Assembly (NCBI GenBank): GCA_964620045.1 | Contig: CAZUJL010000001.1 | Coordinates: 248,001-312,000, forward strand | Direction: 5' to 3' | Length of the DNA: 64,000 bases | Origin: VFKU01 sp964620045 | GTDB lineage: Bacteria > Hydrogenedentota > Hydrogenedentia > Hydrogenedentales > GCA-2746185 | In this document: positions 35,373-45,058 of the stretch, piece after piece | Position numbering within the stretch: the first letter of the stretch is position 1 | Layout: every line of letters starts with the position of its first letter | Translations under genes and position numbers: made by a program | Notes under the pieces: generated by a model | What the model saw: only the letters and a program-made list of their open reading frames with translations | The model's database searches: none | Told to the model about the DNA's origin: nothing

Positions 35373-37199
35373 ATGACCACGAAGACGAAGCGAGTGATGC
35401 AAGCGGCGGCGGGCACGAAGACCCCGCCCAAAGAGACCAAGGCGGCCCCGTCCGCCGAGGAGGCCGCGTTGCCGAGCAAGGAACGCGCGCTGCAACTCGC
35501 GAAGGAAAAATCCGGCAAGCTGACGTATGACGATCTGAACCAGATCCTGCCGGAGGACGCCACCACCGAGCAGATCGACGAGGTGATGGTCGCGCTCTCC
35601 GACGTCGACGTCGAAATCGTCGACGACATGCGCCTCGACGCCGAGACGCAAAAAGAACACGAGATCAAGCAGAAGCAGCAGCGCCGCGAAGAAGTCCGCC
35701 GCGATGCGTCGCACAGCCGCTATGAACGCGCGGACGATCCGGTCCGCATGTACCTGCGCGAGATGGGCCGTGTGCCGCTGCTCACGAAGGACCAGGAAGT
35801 CGCGATCGCCAAGCGCATCGAAGAGGCCGAGCAGGAACTGACCGAGGTGCTGCTCAGCACGCCGTACACCATCAAGGAAATCCAGATGCTGGCCGCGCGC
35901 ATCATGGCGGGCCGCCTGAACTTCGCGCAGATCACGGACTCCGAGGACATCCGCGAGCAGAACCGCTTCGTGAAGAAGCTGCCGGAGCTGATGGACCAGC
36001 TCGCGGTGCTCAGCGAAGAGTCCGAGGCCGTGGAAAAGCGCCTGAGCCGCAGCAAGTCGAGCGATAAGTCCGGCTCGCCGCTGTGGCCGAAGGTGATCGA
36101 GATCCGCAAGAAACAGGCGGCGATCATCAACGAATTCAATCTGAAGTCCAAAGAAATGATGAAGATCGCGCGCAAGATCAAGGGTCTCAAGCGCCGTATC
36201 CAGGCCTCGCGCGACGAAATCGATCGGGTGGAGCGCGAGTTGAACATGACGGCGGCGGACATCCAGTCCCACGCCGCGCAGACGCGCCGCAGCGCCAAGA
36301 ATGCGGACCGGCTGGGCATCGAGAAGGAAGTGCTGTTCGACGCCGAACGCCGCGTAACGATGGCGCAGAAGAAAATCGACCAGATCGAGACCGATGCGCG
36401 CCTGAACGCGGACGAAATCTCGAAGCTGATCGACACGATCAACATTAAGGAAGAAAAAATCTACCAGGCGAAGATGGAGCTGGTGGAAGCGAACCTTCGT
36501 CTCGTGGTGTCGATCGGCAAGAAGTACACGAACCGCGGCATGTCGTTCCTCGACCTGATTCAGGAAGGCAATATCGGCCTGATGAAGGCGGTCGACAAGT
36601 TCGAATACCAGCGCGGCTATAAGTTCTCGACCTACGCGACGTGGTGGATTCGCCAGGCGATCACGCGCTCGATCGCGGACCAGGCGCGCACGATCCGCAT
36701 TCCGGTGCACATGATCGAGTCGATCAACAAGCTCGTGCGCACGAGCCGCCGCCTGGTGCAATCGCTCGGCCGCGAACCAACCCCGGAAGAAATCTCCGAC
36801 GCGATGGAGATGTCGGCCGACAAGGTGCGCAGCATCATGAAAATCGCGCAGGAGGCGATCAGCCTGGAGACGCCCGTGGGCGACGACGGCGACTCGACCT
36901 TCGGCGACTTCATCGAGGACAAGAGCGCGGAATCGCCCGCGAACGCGACGGCCTTCACCGTGTTCCAGGAGAAGCTGGACGAAGTGCTCAGCTCGCTCAC
37001 GGAACGCGAGGAGAAGGTGCTGCGCCTGCGCTTCGGCCTGGGCGACGGCTACCCGCGCACGCTCGAAGAAGTCGGCAGCGTGTTCAACGTAACCCGCGAA
37101 CGCGTGCGCCAGATAGAAGCCAAGGCGCTGCGCAAGATGCGCCACCCGACCCGTGCCCGCGAGCTCAAATCCTTCGTCGAATGGAGCCTCAACTCCTGA
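35373..37199 (+). CDS. rpoD: RNA polymerase primary sigma factor
   Basis: A 608-residue sigma-70. Region 1.1 is at about 47-90 (KLTYDDLNQILPEDATTEQ). Region 1.2 begins with DDPVRMYLREMG at about 121. A long non-conserved region, mostly predicted coiled coil (LKSKEMMKIARKIKGLKRRI and nearby), fills about 165-365. Region 2 starts at about 371 (VEANLRLVVSIGKKY, then FSTYATWWIRQAITR), region 3 follows at 430, and the 4.2 helix-turn-helix is at about 563-592 (TLEEVGSVFNVTRERVRQIE). Length and layout match primary sigma factors. GGAG precedes ATG 35373. Downstream is the hairpin element and a tRNA. Confidence 0.96.
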   Translation: MTTKTKRVMQAAAGTKTPPKETKAAPSAEEAALPSKERALQLAKEKSGKLTYDDLNQILPEDATTEQIDEVMVALSDVDVEIVDDMRLDAETQKEHEIKQKQQRREEVRRDASHSRYERADDPVRMYLREMGRVPLLTKDQEVAIAKRIEEAEQELTEVLLSTPYTIKEIQMLAARIMAGRLNFAQITDSEDIREQNRFVKKLPELMDQLAVLSEESEAVEKRLSRSKSSDKSGSPLWPKVIEIRKKQAAIINEFNLKSKEMMKIARKIKGLKRRIQASRDEIDRVERELNMTAADIQSHAAQTRRSAKNADRLGIEKEVLFDAERRVTMAQKKIDQIETDARLNADEISKLIDTINIKEEKIYQAKMELVEANLRLVVSIGKKYTNRGMSFLDLIQEGNIGLMKAVDKFEYQRGYKFSTYATWWIRQAITRSIADQARTIRIPVHMIESINKLVRTSRRLVQSLGREPTPEEISDAMEMSADKVRSIMKIAQEAISLETPVGDDGDSTFGDFIEDKSAESPANATAFTVFQEKLDEVLSSLTEREEKVLRLRFGLGDGYPRTLEEVGSVFNVTRERVRQIEAKALRKMRHPTRARELKSFVEWSLNS

Positions 37200-37261
37200 T
37201 ACAGTGGAGTTAGGCCGAAACGCCAACGGCACGGATCAACCGATCCCGGGTCTAGATCCCA

Positions 37262-37310
37262 ACATCGGTTTTTCTTTGCTTACTTTCTTTTTTCCAAAAA
37301 AGAAAGTAAG
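37262..37310 (-). repeat. tRNA-flanking hairpin element, copy 2 (inverted)
   Basis: Read on the minus strand: a 15-bp perfect stem (CTTACTTTCTTTTTT, 37310-37296; partner 37293-37279) with a two-base loop, then tail GCAAAGAAAAACCG-A-TGTT to 37262. Arms and tail match copy 1 at 2752 except for single positions and three extra stem pairs. Its end shares the first base of the tRNA at 37310. It lies about 80 bp after rpoD and may also terminate that transcript. Confidence 0.8.
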
Positions 37311-37386
37311 GGGCCATAGCTCAGTTGGTTAGAGCAGGTGACTCATAATCACTTGGTCGAAGGTTCAAGTCCTTCTGGCCCCACCA
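37310..37386 (+). tRNA. tRNA with CAU anticodon (tRNA-Ile2 preferred, or elongator Met)
   Basis: Acceptor GGGGCCA pairs perfectly with TGGCCCC, and CCA is encoded. The anticodon stem GGTGA/TCACT encloses CTCATAA, anticodon CAU. The AGAGCAGG-x-GACTCATAATC-x-CTTGGTCG block closely matches bacterial tRNA-Ile2, whose C34 is changed to lysidine by TilS; the initiator tRNA is excluded because position 1-72 is paired. Elongator Met remains possible. Confidence 0.85.
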
Positions 37387-37431
37387 TTTTTATTTTGGTT
37401 TAATAGCCGATCTTTCGCGGAGACGATATAG

Positions 37432-37775
37432 ATGGAGTCATTGATCACGCAGTTCACCCAGGCCGCTCAGGAAGCGCAGCCGATTGACTACTGGTCAATG
37501 GCGTTCGTGTTCCTGTTGTCGGCGTTCATTGGATACGGCGTCATCCGCCGCGTGTCGCGCCTGTTGCACACGCCCCTGATGTCGATCACCAACGCGATCG
37601 CGGGCATCGCGATCGTCGGCTCGATCATCGTCGCCGGCGGCGAGGACTATCCGACCGGCATCCGCATCATGGGTGCGGTCGCGCTCTTCGCGTCCACCAC
37701 GAACATCGTCAGCGGATTCCTGATCACCGACCGCATGCTGAAAATGTTCAAGACCACGCGCGGGCCTGAACACAA

Positions 37776-37779
<4 letters not shown>
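37432..37779 (+). CDS. pntAB: NAD(P) transhydrogenase, alpha subunit membrane part
   Basis: A 115-residue membrane subunit (domain IIa) of proton-translocating transhydrogenase: three to four hydrophobic spans (WSMAFVFLLSAFIGYGVI, ITNAIAGIAIVGSIIVAGG, GAVALFASTTNIVSGFLITDRML), with the family end MLKMFKT. It overlaps pntB by four bases (ATGA). The soluble NAD-binding pntAA, which normally precedes it, is not here: a tRNA is 45 bp upstream. Either pntAA lies elsewhere or the complex is unusual. Confidence 0.92.
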
Positions 37780-39185
<1,406 letters not shown>

Positions 39186-39259
39186 TTCATTCGTGAAGTT
39201 TTTTAACGGCTGACGCTGCGGCTTGCGGTATGCGCGACATTTCCCGGGATTTCGCAGAA

Positions 39260-40216
39260 TCAGGAAACGCCAATATTCATCCGCGTTAGCGTGCTGAGCA
39301 GGCGCTCCACTGCCTTCGACAACACAGCGCCCGCGTTTCCCGTTAAGGCCGCGGCCATCTTCTGGATCGAATCCCGCGAGACGGCTCCATTTTTGGAATA
39401 TTCCTCCAAGGCCCACGCGGCGGCGGCCGTCGTGCGCACGATGGCGTGCGGATGGCGCTTGAGCGCGCTGGAAGGTACCGCCGCGTCCACCACGTCGCTG
39501 CCGTAGGCCGCGAGCAGCGCGAAGGCCTTGCTCGCCTGCGGCACGTTGTCCTCGATGCACACGCGCGTGCGCAGGAAGAGCGCGACGTTGGCGGTATAGG
39601 CAGACATCGGCACATCGGACAATGCGCGAAACAGCGTCGGATGATCGCGCAACTGCTGGGCCGCGTTTTCTTCGGACAAGGCGACCCGCATGAACGCGGG
39701 CGGGCCTTCGAGCCGCACATCGGGTTCGTGGAAGCCCCAATGGCCGTTCTCGCCGACACCTTTGAGTTGCAGATCGGGGCCGGAGGCGAGGACACGGTCG
39801 GTGTAGCGCGCGCAGATGCCGTCGGGATCGGGCGCGTCGACATCCAGCGGATGGAAACGCACTTCCGGCACGATGGCGCGAAGCTTGGATATGAAATGCG
39901 TGTTCAGCAGATGGCGGAAGGTCGCCGGATGCGAGGCCGGCAGCGGGTAATCATCAAACTGAAAGAAGTCGGTTTTGCGCAGCGCGGCCTGCAGCGCGGC
40001 GTCGTGCCCGGCACGCTCGGTGTAGGCCGTGTAAAACGCAAAGGCCGACGGCGCCGCCATGACCATGAACCCGATGGCGTCCTGCTGCCGCGCAAGGGCG
40101 ATCTGACGATCGGCGAGGGCGTGCGCGGAGGCGGCGCCCATGTCTTCCGCGCGCTCGTAGACGTGGAACGAGATGCCTTGGTGCGCGAAGCTGCGGAGCG
40201 GGGCCACCGATGTCAT
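39260..40216 (-). CDS. NagB/SIS-fold sugar-phosphate isomerase-like protein
   Basis: A 318-residue protein of the glucosamine-6-phosphate isomerase / 6-phosphogluconolactonase family. TDFFQFDDY (82-90) matches the substrate strand and GVGENGHWGFHEP (153-165) the catalytic loop of NagB. NagB uses an Asp-His-Glu relay (E. coli D141, H143, E148); here the Asp position is Asn157, while His159 and Glu164 are kept. It is therefore likely not an ordinary deaminase. The ATG at 40216 overlaps the uxaC stop, so it is coupled to uronate degradation. A C-terminal extension (about 240-318) is of unknown nature. Confidence 0.75.
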   Translation of the reverse strand: MTSVAPLRSFAHQGISFHVYERAEDMGAASAHALADRQIALARQQDAIGFMVMAAPSAFAFYTAYTERAGHDAALQAALRKTDFFQFDDYPLPASHPATFRHLLNTHFISKLRAIVPEVRFHPLDVDAPDPDGICARYTDRVLASGPDLQLKGVGENGHWGFHEPDVRLEGPPAFMRVALSEENAAQQLRDHPTLFRALSDVPMSAYTANVALFLRTRVCIEDNVPQASKAFALLAAYGSDVVDAAVPSSALKRHPHAIVRTTAAAAWALEEYSKNGAVSRDSIQKMAAALTGNAGAVLSKAVERLLSTLTRMNIGVS

Positions 40217-41619
40217 CCGGCGAATCCGAAGAAATCGCGGGCATTCGCGTAACAGATGTCGCGCACCATGCCGCCCACCAGCGCCTGATCCGACGGCAGG
40301 CGGCCGTTGTTCATTTCGCGGCCGAGCCAATTGCAGAGCACGCGCCGGAAGTATTCGTGGCGCGGAAAACTCAGGAAGGACCGACTGTCGGTCAGCATGC
40401 CGACGAAGCGTGCCAGCACGCCGACGCGCGCGAGGCAGATCAGTTGCGCCTCCATGCCTTCGATGTGGTCGTTGAACCACCACGCGCTGCCGAATTGCAT
40501 CTTGCCGGGCACGCTGCCGTCTTCGAAATTCCCCAGCGCGGAGATCACGGCCGCGTTGTCTTTTGGATTGATGTTGTACACGATGGTCTTCGCGAGTTTT
40601 CCGACAGCGTCGAGCCGGCCGAAGAACAGATTCATCGCGCGCGCGAAAGGTTCATCGCCCATGGAATCGCCGCCGGAGTCGCGGCCGATCTGCTGCATCA
40701 AGCGCGGGCTGTTGTTGCGCAGGGGGCCCACGTGGAATTGCTGCGCCCAGCCTTTGTCGGCGTCCTGCACGGCGAAGGCCTGCAGCAGCACCGCGCGATA
40801 GCCTCGCAGTGAAACAAAATCCACCGGTTCGCCTAGGCGGGCACGATCGAAGATACCTTTCGCGGCCGAGAGCGCGACCGGGCTCGCGTCGAAATTTTCG
40901 ATGCCGTGGTCAGAAAGCCGGCAACCGGCCGCATGAAATGCCTCGTGCCTGCGCTCCAGCGCCGTCCACAAATCGTCGAAGTTGCTGATCGATGCGCCTG
41001 CGGCCGCGCTCAGACGATCGACCCAGTCGTTGAAAGCCTTGGGATTGTCCACGCTCAGCGCCGCATCGGGCCGCCAAGTGGGATAGACCTTCGTTTCACA
41101 GGCTGCATCCGCCGCGATGGCGCGGTGATGCTCCAGCGAATCCGCCGGGTCGTCTGTAGTGCAAACCACGCGCACGTTCATCTTCTTCATCATGGCGCGG
41201 CAGGTGAGTTTCTGAAGCCGCTCGTTACAGTGGTCCCACACGCGATCGGCTGTCTCGGGCGACAGCAGCATATCCAGGTCGAAATAACGCTTCAGCTCGA
41301 GGTGCGTCCAGTGATACTGCGGATTGCCGAGCAGCTTGGGCATCGTGCGCGCCCACGCATCGAACTTCGCGCGCGGCGCGGCAGCGCCCGTGATCAATTC
41401 TTCGGGGATGCCGTTCGCGCGCATGGCGCGCCATTTGTAGTGATCGCCCGCGAGCCAGGCCTCGGCGATCGACGCGAAGCGCCTGTCTTCGGCGATTTCC
41501 TTCGGCGAGAGGTGCGTGTGGTAATCGATGATCGGCTCGCCCTCAGCGTGGCCGTGGTACAGCTCCCGGGCCTCGGGAGTGTCGAGCAGGAAATCGTCGT
41601 GGATGAAGGGCGTGGTCAC
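40213..41619 (-). CDS. uxaC: Glucuronate isomerase
   Basis: A 468-residue uronate isomerase (amidohydrolase fold, cytoplasm), converting glucuronate to fructuronate or galacturonate to tagaturonate. The metal motif HTHLSP is at about 34-39 (IDYHTHLSPKEIAEDRRF), with the C-terminal WWFNDHIEGMEAQL, RFVGMLTDSRSFLSFPRHEYFRR and the metal Asp in GMLTDSRS. Length is normal. The start is GTG 41619. It is the first gene of a pair with the NagB-like gene, overlapping by four bases. No uxuA/B, kdgK or transporter is in view. Confidence 0.95.
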   Translation of the reverse strand: MTTPFIHDDFLLDTPEARELYHGHAEGEPIIDYHTHLSPKEIAEDRRFASIAEAWLAGDHYKWRAMRANGIPEELITGAAAPRAKFDAWARTMPKLLGNPQYHWTHLELKRYFDLDMLLSPETADRVWDHCNERLQKLTCRAMMKKMNVRVVCTTDDPADSLEHHRAIAADAACETKVYPTWRPDAALSVDNPKAFNDWVDRLSAAAGASISNFDDLWTALERRHEAFHAAGCRLSDHGIENFDASPVALSAAKGIFDRARLGEPVDFVSLRGYRAVLLQAFAVQDADKGWAQQFHVGPLRNNSPRLMQQIGRDSGGDSMGDEPFARAMNLFFGRLDAVGKLAKTIVYNINPKDNAAVISALGNFEDGSVPGKMQFGSAWWFNDHIEGMEAQLICLARVGVLARFVGMLTDSRSFLSFPRHEYFRRVLCNWLGREMNNGRLPSDQALVGGMVRDICYANARDFFGFAG

Positions 41620-41707
41620 GCCGTCGGCACTCCAGTCGGGCGGGCTTCTGCAAAGAGGCTAAGCATGCCGGGGCCGCGCGGGCGCGTGCAAGCGCGCACA
41701 AAGAACA

Positions 41708-41737
41708 CGGGCGCTTCCGCAACTGCGAAAGCGCCCG
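41708..41737 (-). terminator. Hairpin downstream of the tatA pair
   Basis: CGGGCGCTTCCGCA (41708-41721) pairs with TGCGAAAGCGCCCG (41724-41737), one mismatch. It lies 16 bases after the first tatA stop on the minus strand, but the T-rich side (ATTTTTTCC) precedes it there, so it may rather insulate the tatA genes and uxaC. Confidence 0.5.
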
Positions 41738-41752
41738 GAAAAAATCAATGGA

Positions 41753-41935
41753 TTATTCAGGTGACTTGGTCGACGTCGGCGGCGTCTTGTCGTTCTCGTC
41801 GGTGTTCATCGTGTCTTTGAAGTCTTTGATGGCGCCACCGAGATCGCGGCCGATGGTCTTGAGTTTGCCCGTGCCGAATACGAGCACCACGACCAAGAGC
41901 AGAATCACCAGGTGCCACATGCTCAAACCAACCAT
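41753..41935 (-). CDS. tatA: Twin-arginine translocase subunit TatA/E, copy 1
   Basis: A 60-residue TatA/E. One N-terminal membrane helix (residues about 5-20), the FGTGKL hinge (20-25), an amphipathic helix (KTIGRDLGGAIKDFKDTM) and an acidic tail. The family hinge FG is present; Gly-Thr follows instead of the common Pro, as in the second copy. TatA forms the pore of the Sec-independent export system for folded proteins. GGGAG lies seven bases before ATG 41935. The second copy is 52 bp upstream on the same strand. Confidence 0.9.
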   Translation of the reverse strand: MVGLSMWHLVILLLVVVLVFGTGKLKTIGRDLGGAIKDFKDTMNTDENDKTPPTSTKSPE

Positions 41936-41987
41936 TGCACGTCTCCCGGCCCGTGCGAACCGCTACAGCGTCCGCCGGCCTTTACTG

Positions 41988-42164
41988 TCAGGAGGCCGAA
42001 CCGGCCCCGTTGTCCTTTTTCACCGGCTCATCCTTGAAGGCCGATTTGAGGTCTTTTACCGCAGTGCCCAGTTCCTTGCCGGCGCTTTTGAGCTTGCCGG
42101 TGCCAAAGACGAGCGCGAGCACGATGAGTACGATCGCGATGTGCCAAATGCTGACTGCGCCCAT
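41988..42164 (-). CDS. tatA: Twin-arginine translocase subunit TatA/E, copy 2
   Basis: A 58-residue TatA/E too short for most automatic calls: MGAVSIWHIAIVLIVLALVF, then GTGKLKSAGKELGTAVKDLK and a Lys/Asp-rich tail. GGGAGAA precedes the ATG at 42164. It and copy 1 share W-H-x-x-I-x-L-x-V-x-x-L-V-F-G-T-G-K-L; a recent tandem duplication. One copy may act as TatA and the other as TatE or TatB. No tatC is present in the window. Confidence 0.9.
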   Translation of the reverse strand: MGAVSIWHIAIVLIVLALVFGTGKLKSAGKELGTAVKDLKSAFKDEPVKKDNGAGSAS

Positions 42165-42297
42165 GGTGCGTTCTCCCTGGACGGCATACTACCGCCGCCG
42201 GATCTTGCTTCAAGGATAGTATATACCCGTTAATCCCGCTCGAACAAAACGAAGTTCCAAGGGAATTGCCCACACGGCGCCCCGTTTTGGGGCCGAT

Positions 42298-43317
42298 TCA
42301 GGCCGATTTTTGCTGGGGCACTGGGGCGGCCAGTTTCACCACCAGCAGTTCAAGCGCCAGGGCGGCGTCGGTGCCCGTGCTGCGGGTCATAAACTGGGTG
42401 TCGGTGCACAGGGCAAAGGCCGCGCGGAGTTTGACCACGCCGAGCTTGCGGGCGAGCGGCGAGACCTTCTGGGCGACGAAACTGCTGATGCCGGGATCGC
42501 CCGACGCCGTGCCCACGGCGTAGGCACTCTTGAGCAGCCAGTTGATGGTGCCAATGATCTCGTCCGGGTGCTTGCCGAGATCCAGCAGTCGCCGGAGCGA
42601 ACCCAGCGCTTCGCCCGGTTGCGAGGCCGCGATGGAATCCGTGAGCGACCAGATTTCTTCTTCGGCGATGTCCGCGCAGGCGGCATTCACATCGGCCGCC
42701 GTGAGCGCCGTGCGTTCGTCGCCGACGAAATTGATCACGTTCGTCAGCGCGTTTTCGACGTCGCTCAGATGCGCGCCCGTACGATCCACGAGAGCCCGGA
42801 TGGCATCGGCGTCGATCGTGCGGCCGCGCGCCTTCGCCTCGCGCTTGACCCAGTCGTTCACTTCCGCGCCTGCCAGCGCGGGACACTCAATCACGGCGCC
42901 GGCTTTTTCGCAGACTTTGAAAAATTTTGTACGCTTGTCCACTTTGTTCGCGATCATCATCAGCACGGTGGTGTCGTTCGGCGAGGCGAGGTAGTCGAGC
43001 ATCGGCCCGGCGCCGGAATCCGTGTTGTACTTTTCCGCGCCGCGCACGAGGATCACGCGCCGCGCGGCGAGGAACGGCAGCGTCTGCGCGTCGAGCACGA
43101 TCTGCCCGGGCTGGGTTTCGTCGGCGTAAAAGGCGGCGAAGGCAAAGTCCTTCATGGACGGGTCCACCGTGCCTTCGGTGATGCGATCGACGCAGCGATC
43201 CGCCAGCAGGGGCTCGAAGGTGGGCATCTTCGCGCGCGGGCCTTTGCCGGGACAAAACAGATAAATCGCGGCCGGCTTGTCAGGGTCAAAGGACTGCAAG
43301 AGTTCCTGCGGCGTCAC
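42298..43317 (-). CDS. holA: DNA polymerase III delta subunit
   Basis: A 339-residue HolA-like clamp-loader subunit, which opens the beta clamp. The N-terminal domain (residues 1-200) has LAARRVILVRGAEKYN and VLMMIANKVDKRTKFFKVCEKAGAVIECPAL; the middle AAA-lid part has LVDRTGAHLSDVENALTNVI, and the C-terminal collar follows with SLTDSIAASQPGEALGSLRRLL. Sequence is diverged but layout and the pairing with lptE (5 bp upstream) match E. coli. The start ATG 43317 follows lptE closely. Confidence 0.9.
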   Translation of the reverse strand: MTPQELLQSFDPDKPAAIYLFCPGKGPRAKMPTFEPLLADRCVDRITEGTVDPSMKDFAFAAFYADETQPGQIVLDAQTLPFLAARRVILVRGAEKYNTDSGAGPMLDYLASPNDTTVLMMIANKVDKRTKFFKVCEKAGAVIECPALAGAEVNDWVKREAKARGRTIDADAIRALVDRTGAHLSDVENALTNVINFVGDERTALTAADVNAACADIAEEEIWSLTDSIAASQPGEALGSLRRLLDLGKHPDEIIGTINWLLKSAYAVGTASGDPGISSFVAQKVSPLARKLGVVKLRAAFALCTDTQFMTRSTGTDAALALELLVVKLAAPVPQQKSA

Positions 43318-43321
43318 GCAA

Positions 43322-43885
43322 TCACCACGGCTCGACGGTGCGGTAAAAAATATCCGCGGCTAGGCGCTCGATGGCCTCGGACACGGCCTGATTCTCTTCG
43401 GAAGTCTGGAAGGATCGCACCGGTTCCACGAAGGCCTGCGCGTTGCCACGCAGGCGATCGGACGAGGACCCCTCGACGCCGGTTGAAAAACTCGTCTGGC
43501 CGACCATGTCGGCATCTTCCCACAACACGTCGCCCGTGTGCGCATCGGCCACGCGCACGCTCGCGGTAACGAAGCCTTCGAACTGCGTCACTTCGTCGCT
43601 CTTGTCGAACACGATGCCGTTCAATTCGTAGTTTAGGATCGTGCCGGTGACGATGAGATCCGCTTCGTCGGCATCAACCACGCGCAGGCGGCCGTCGTTC
43701 AGAAATTTCCGGATGACGGCGTTGGTGAGCGGCGCCTGCAGATCATATTCGCGGCTGCGGTTCTGAAACCCGGAGACATGGATGGTCTGAAAGCGCGCAT
43801 CGAGCGAGGATTCAGTCGTGTAGCCGCACCCGGCGGCCAAGGCCGCCAGCGCCAGCGCGCACGCTGCCCGCTGCGCATGTCTCAT
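43322..43885 (-). CDS. lptE: LPS-assembly lipoprotein LptE-like
   Basis: A 187-residue outer membrane lipoprotein: signal peptide MRHAQRAACALALAALAAG with lipobox LAAGC (Cys20), then GYTTESSLDARFQTIHVSGFQNRS, a pattern of the LptE family, and a TGTILNYELNGIVFDKSDEVTQFEGFVTASVRVAD beta region. LptE plugs the LptD beta-barrel that inserts lipopolysaccharide. The lptE-holA order is conserved in many Gram-negatives. It overlaps the BamD-like stop by four bases (ATGA), so all three are one operon. Confidence 0.85.
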   Translation of the reverse strand: MRHAQRAACALALAALAAGCGYTTESSLDARFQTIHVSGFQNRSREYDLQAPLTNAVIRKFLNDGRLRVVDADEADLIVTGTILNYELNGIVFDKSDEVTQFEGFVTASVRVADAHTGDVLWEDADMVGQTSFSTGVEGSSSDRLRGNAQAFVEPVRSFQTSEENQAVSEAIERLAADIFYRTVEPW

Positions 43886-44922
43886 GGCTGGGTGACGACG
43901 GATCGGCCGAGGAAGGCCGACTGCAGGTCATTCTTCGGCGGATTGTTCGCGAGCCATTCGGCCGCCTTGGTGGCGGCTTCGGTGCCGGGGTATTCGTTCG
44001 CCGCGATCTCGTAGTAGATGCGGGCCGCGTCCAAGTCGAGCCTTTTTTCGTAGTGCCGGGCCGTGCGGAATCGCTGTTCGGCGATTTTTTCCCGCATCAC
44101 GTCGCTCATTTCCTCGCGCTCGGGAATGCGCTCGTCGTCGGGGAAGCGGCGCTTGAACTCGGAGACGGCGTCCATCGCGAGCTGGCTGGGCGCCTGATCG
44201 TAATCCGGATCGAGCGCGGCCTCTTCGTAGCAGCGCGTGAGATCGAAGGTCGCTTCGCGCACCCAGGTCGACTCCGGGTAATCCTCAATCACGCGGCGAT
44301 ATTCGAAGCCCGCGTCGAGATAGTGCGCTTGCGCAAAGTGGCACTTGCCGACCTTGTATTGCGCTTCGGCGGCCTCGGGCGTGAAGGGCTGGTTCTCGAT
44401 TACCTTGCTGTATACCTCGACGGCCTTTTTGAACGGCCGGTTGGTGCGAAAATCGAAGCGGCTCAGGTAGGCCGAGCTGCGCAGCGTCTTCGACGTGCGG
44501 GTATCCAAGCGCTCCTCGCCCTTGGCGTATAGCGAATCACCGATCTCGTATTGCTTCTTGATCACGTCGTCGTACAGCTCGCTCTCGGGATATTTCGAGA
44601 TGACCTGCTGAAATTGATCCGCGGCCTGCGTGTACTTTTTCTCCGCGAACCGGATTTCGCCGCGCAGGTATTGGTTCTCGTCGGCGAAATCGGTGTCGCC
44701 GTAAAACTTGTTGAACTTGTCGGTCTCGTCGAAGGCCTTGTCGTATTCGCCGCCGACGATCAACGAGCGCGTGTACTCCACCTGCAGTTCGGGCGTTTCC
44801 TTCGGCAGGTTGTCCATGTTCACGAAGCGCCCGGTTTCGGGCGTCCATGTCCATTGCGCCTGCGCCCCCGCCGCGGCAAGAAGCACCGCGCACGTCCATA
44901 GCCCCCGCATCGGGACGGTCAT
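43882..44922 (-). CDS. BamD-like TPR outer-membrane assembly protein without a lipobox
   Basis: A 346-residue exported TPR protein. The signal peptide is MTVPMRGLWTCAVLLAAAGAQA, cut before QW. Five or so TPR helices are visible: VEYTRSLIVGGEYDKAFDETDKF, YLRGEIRFAEKKYTQAADQFQQV, KAVEVYSKVIENQPFTPEAAEAQYKVGKCHFAQAHYLD, IEDYPESTWVREATFDLTRCYEEA and RTARHYEKRLDLDAARIYYEIAANEYP. This is the YfiO/BamD pattern, but BamD's lipidated Cys at the signal-peptide end is absent (AQAQW). Start ATG 44922 follows AAGGAG. It heads the bamD-like, lptE, holA operon. Its anchoring is open: a different lipobox-free strategy, or a relative such as a CpoB-like protein. Confidence 0.75.
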   Translation of the reverse strand: MTVPMRGLWTCAVLLAAAGAQAQWTWTPETGRFVNMDNLPKETPELQVEYTRSLIVGGEYDKAFDETDKFNKFYGDTDFADENQYLRGEIRFAEKKYTQAADQFQQVISKYPESELYDDVIKKQYEIGDSLYAKGEERLDTRTSKTLRSSAYLSRFDFRTNRPFKKAVEVYSKVIENQPFTPEAAEAQYKVGKCHFAQAHYLDAGFEYRRVIEDYPESTWVREATFDLTRCYEEAALDPDYDQAPSQLAMDAVSEFKRRFPDDERIPEREEMSDVMREKIAEQRFRTARHYEKRLDLDAARIYYEIAANEYPGTEAATKAAEWLANNPPKNDLQSAFLGRSVVTQP

Positions 44923-45058
44923 CCTGGAGTCTCCTTCGGCGCGCATGCCGGACCGCAAACAGCGCGGGTCCCCCACGGCATCGCGAGCTATAGCCTAACA
45001 GGGGTAATTTGGGCGGCTCAACTGCGACTGATCGTGGACCGGCTAAGGGCTTGTCCGC

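Noticed and set aside
35139..37232. 697-codon open frame opposite rpoD
   Set aside because: Antisense shadow with His/Arg/Leu-rich composition, and rpoD is certain.
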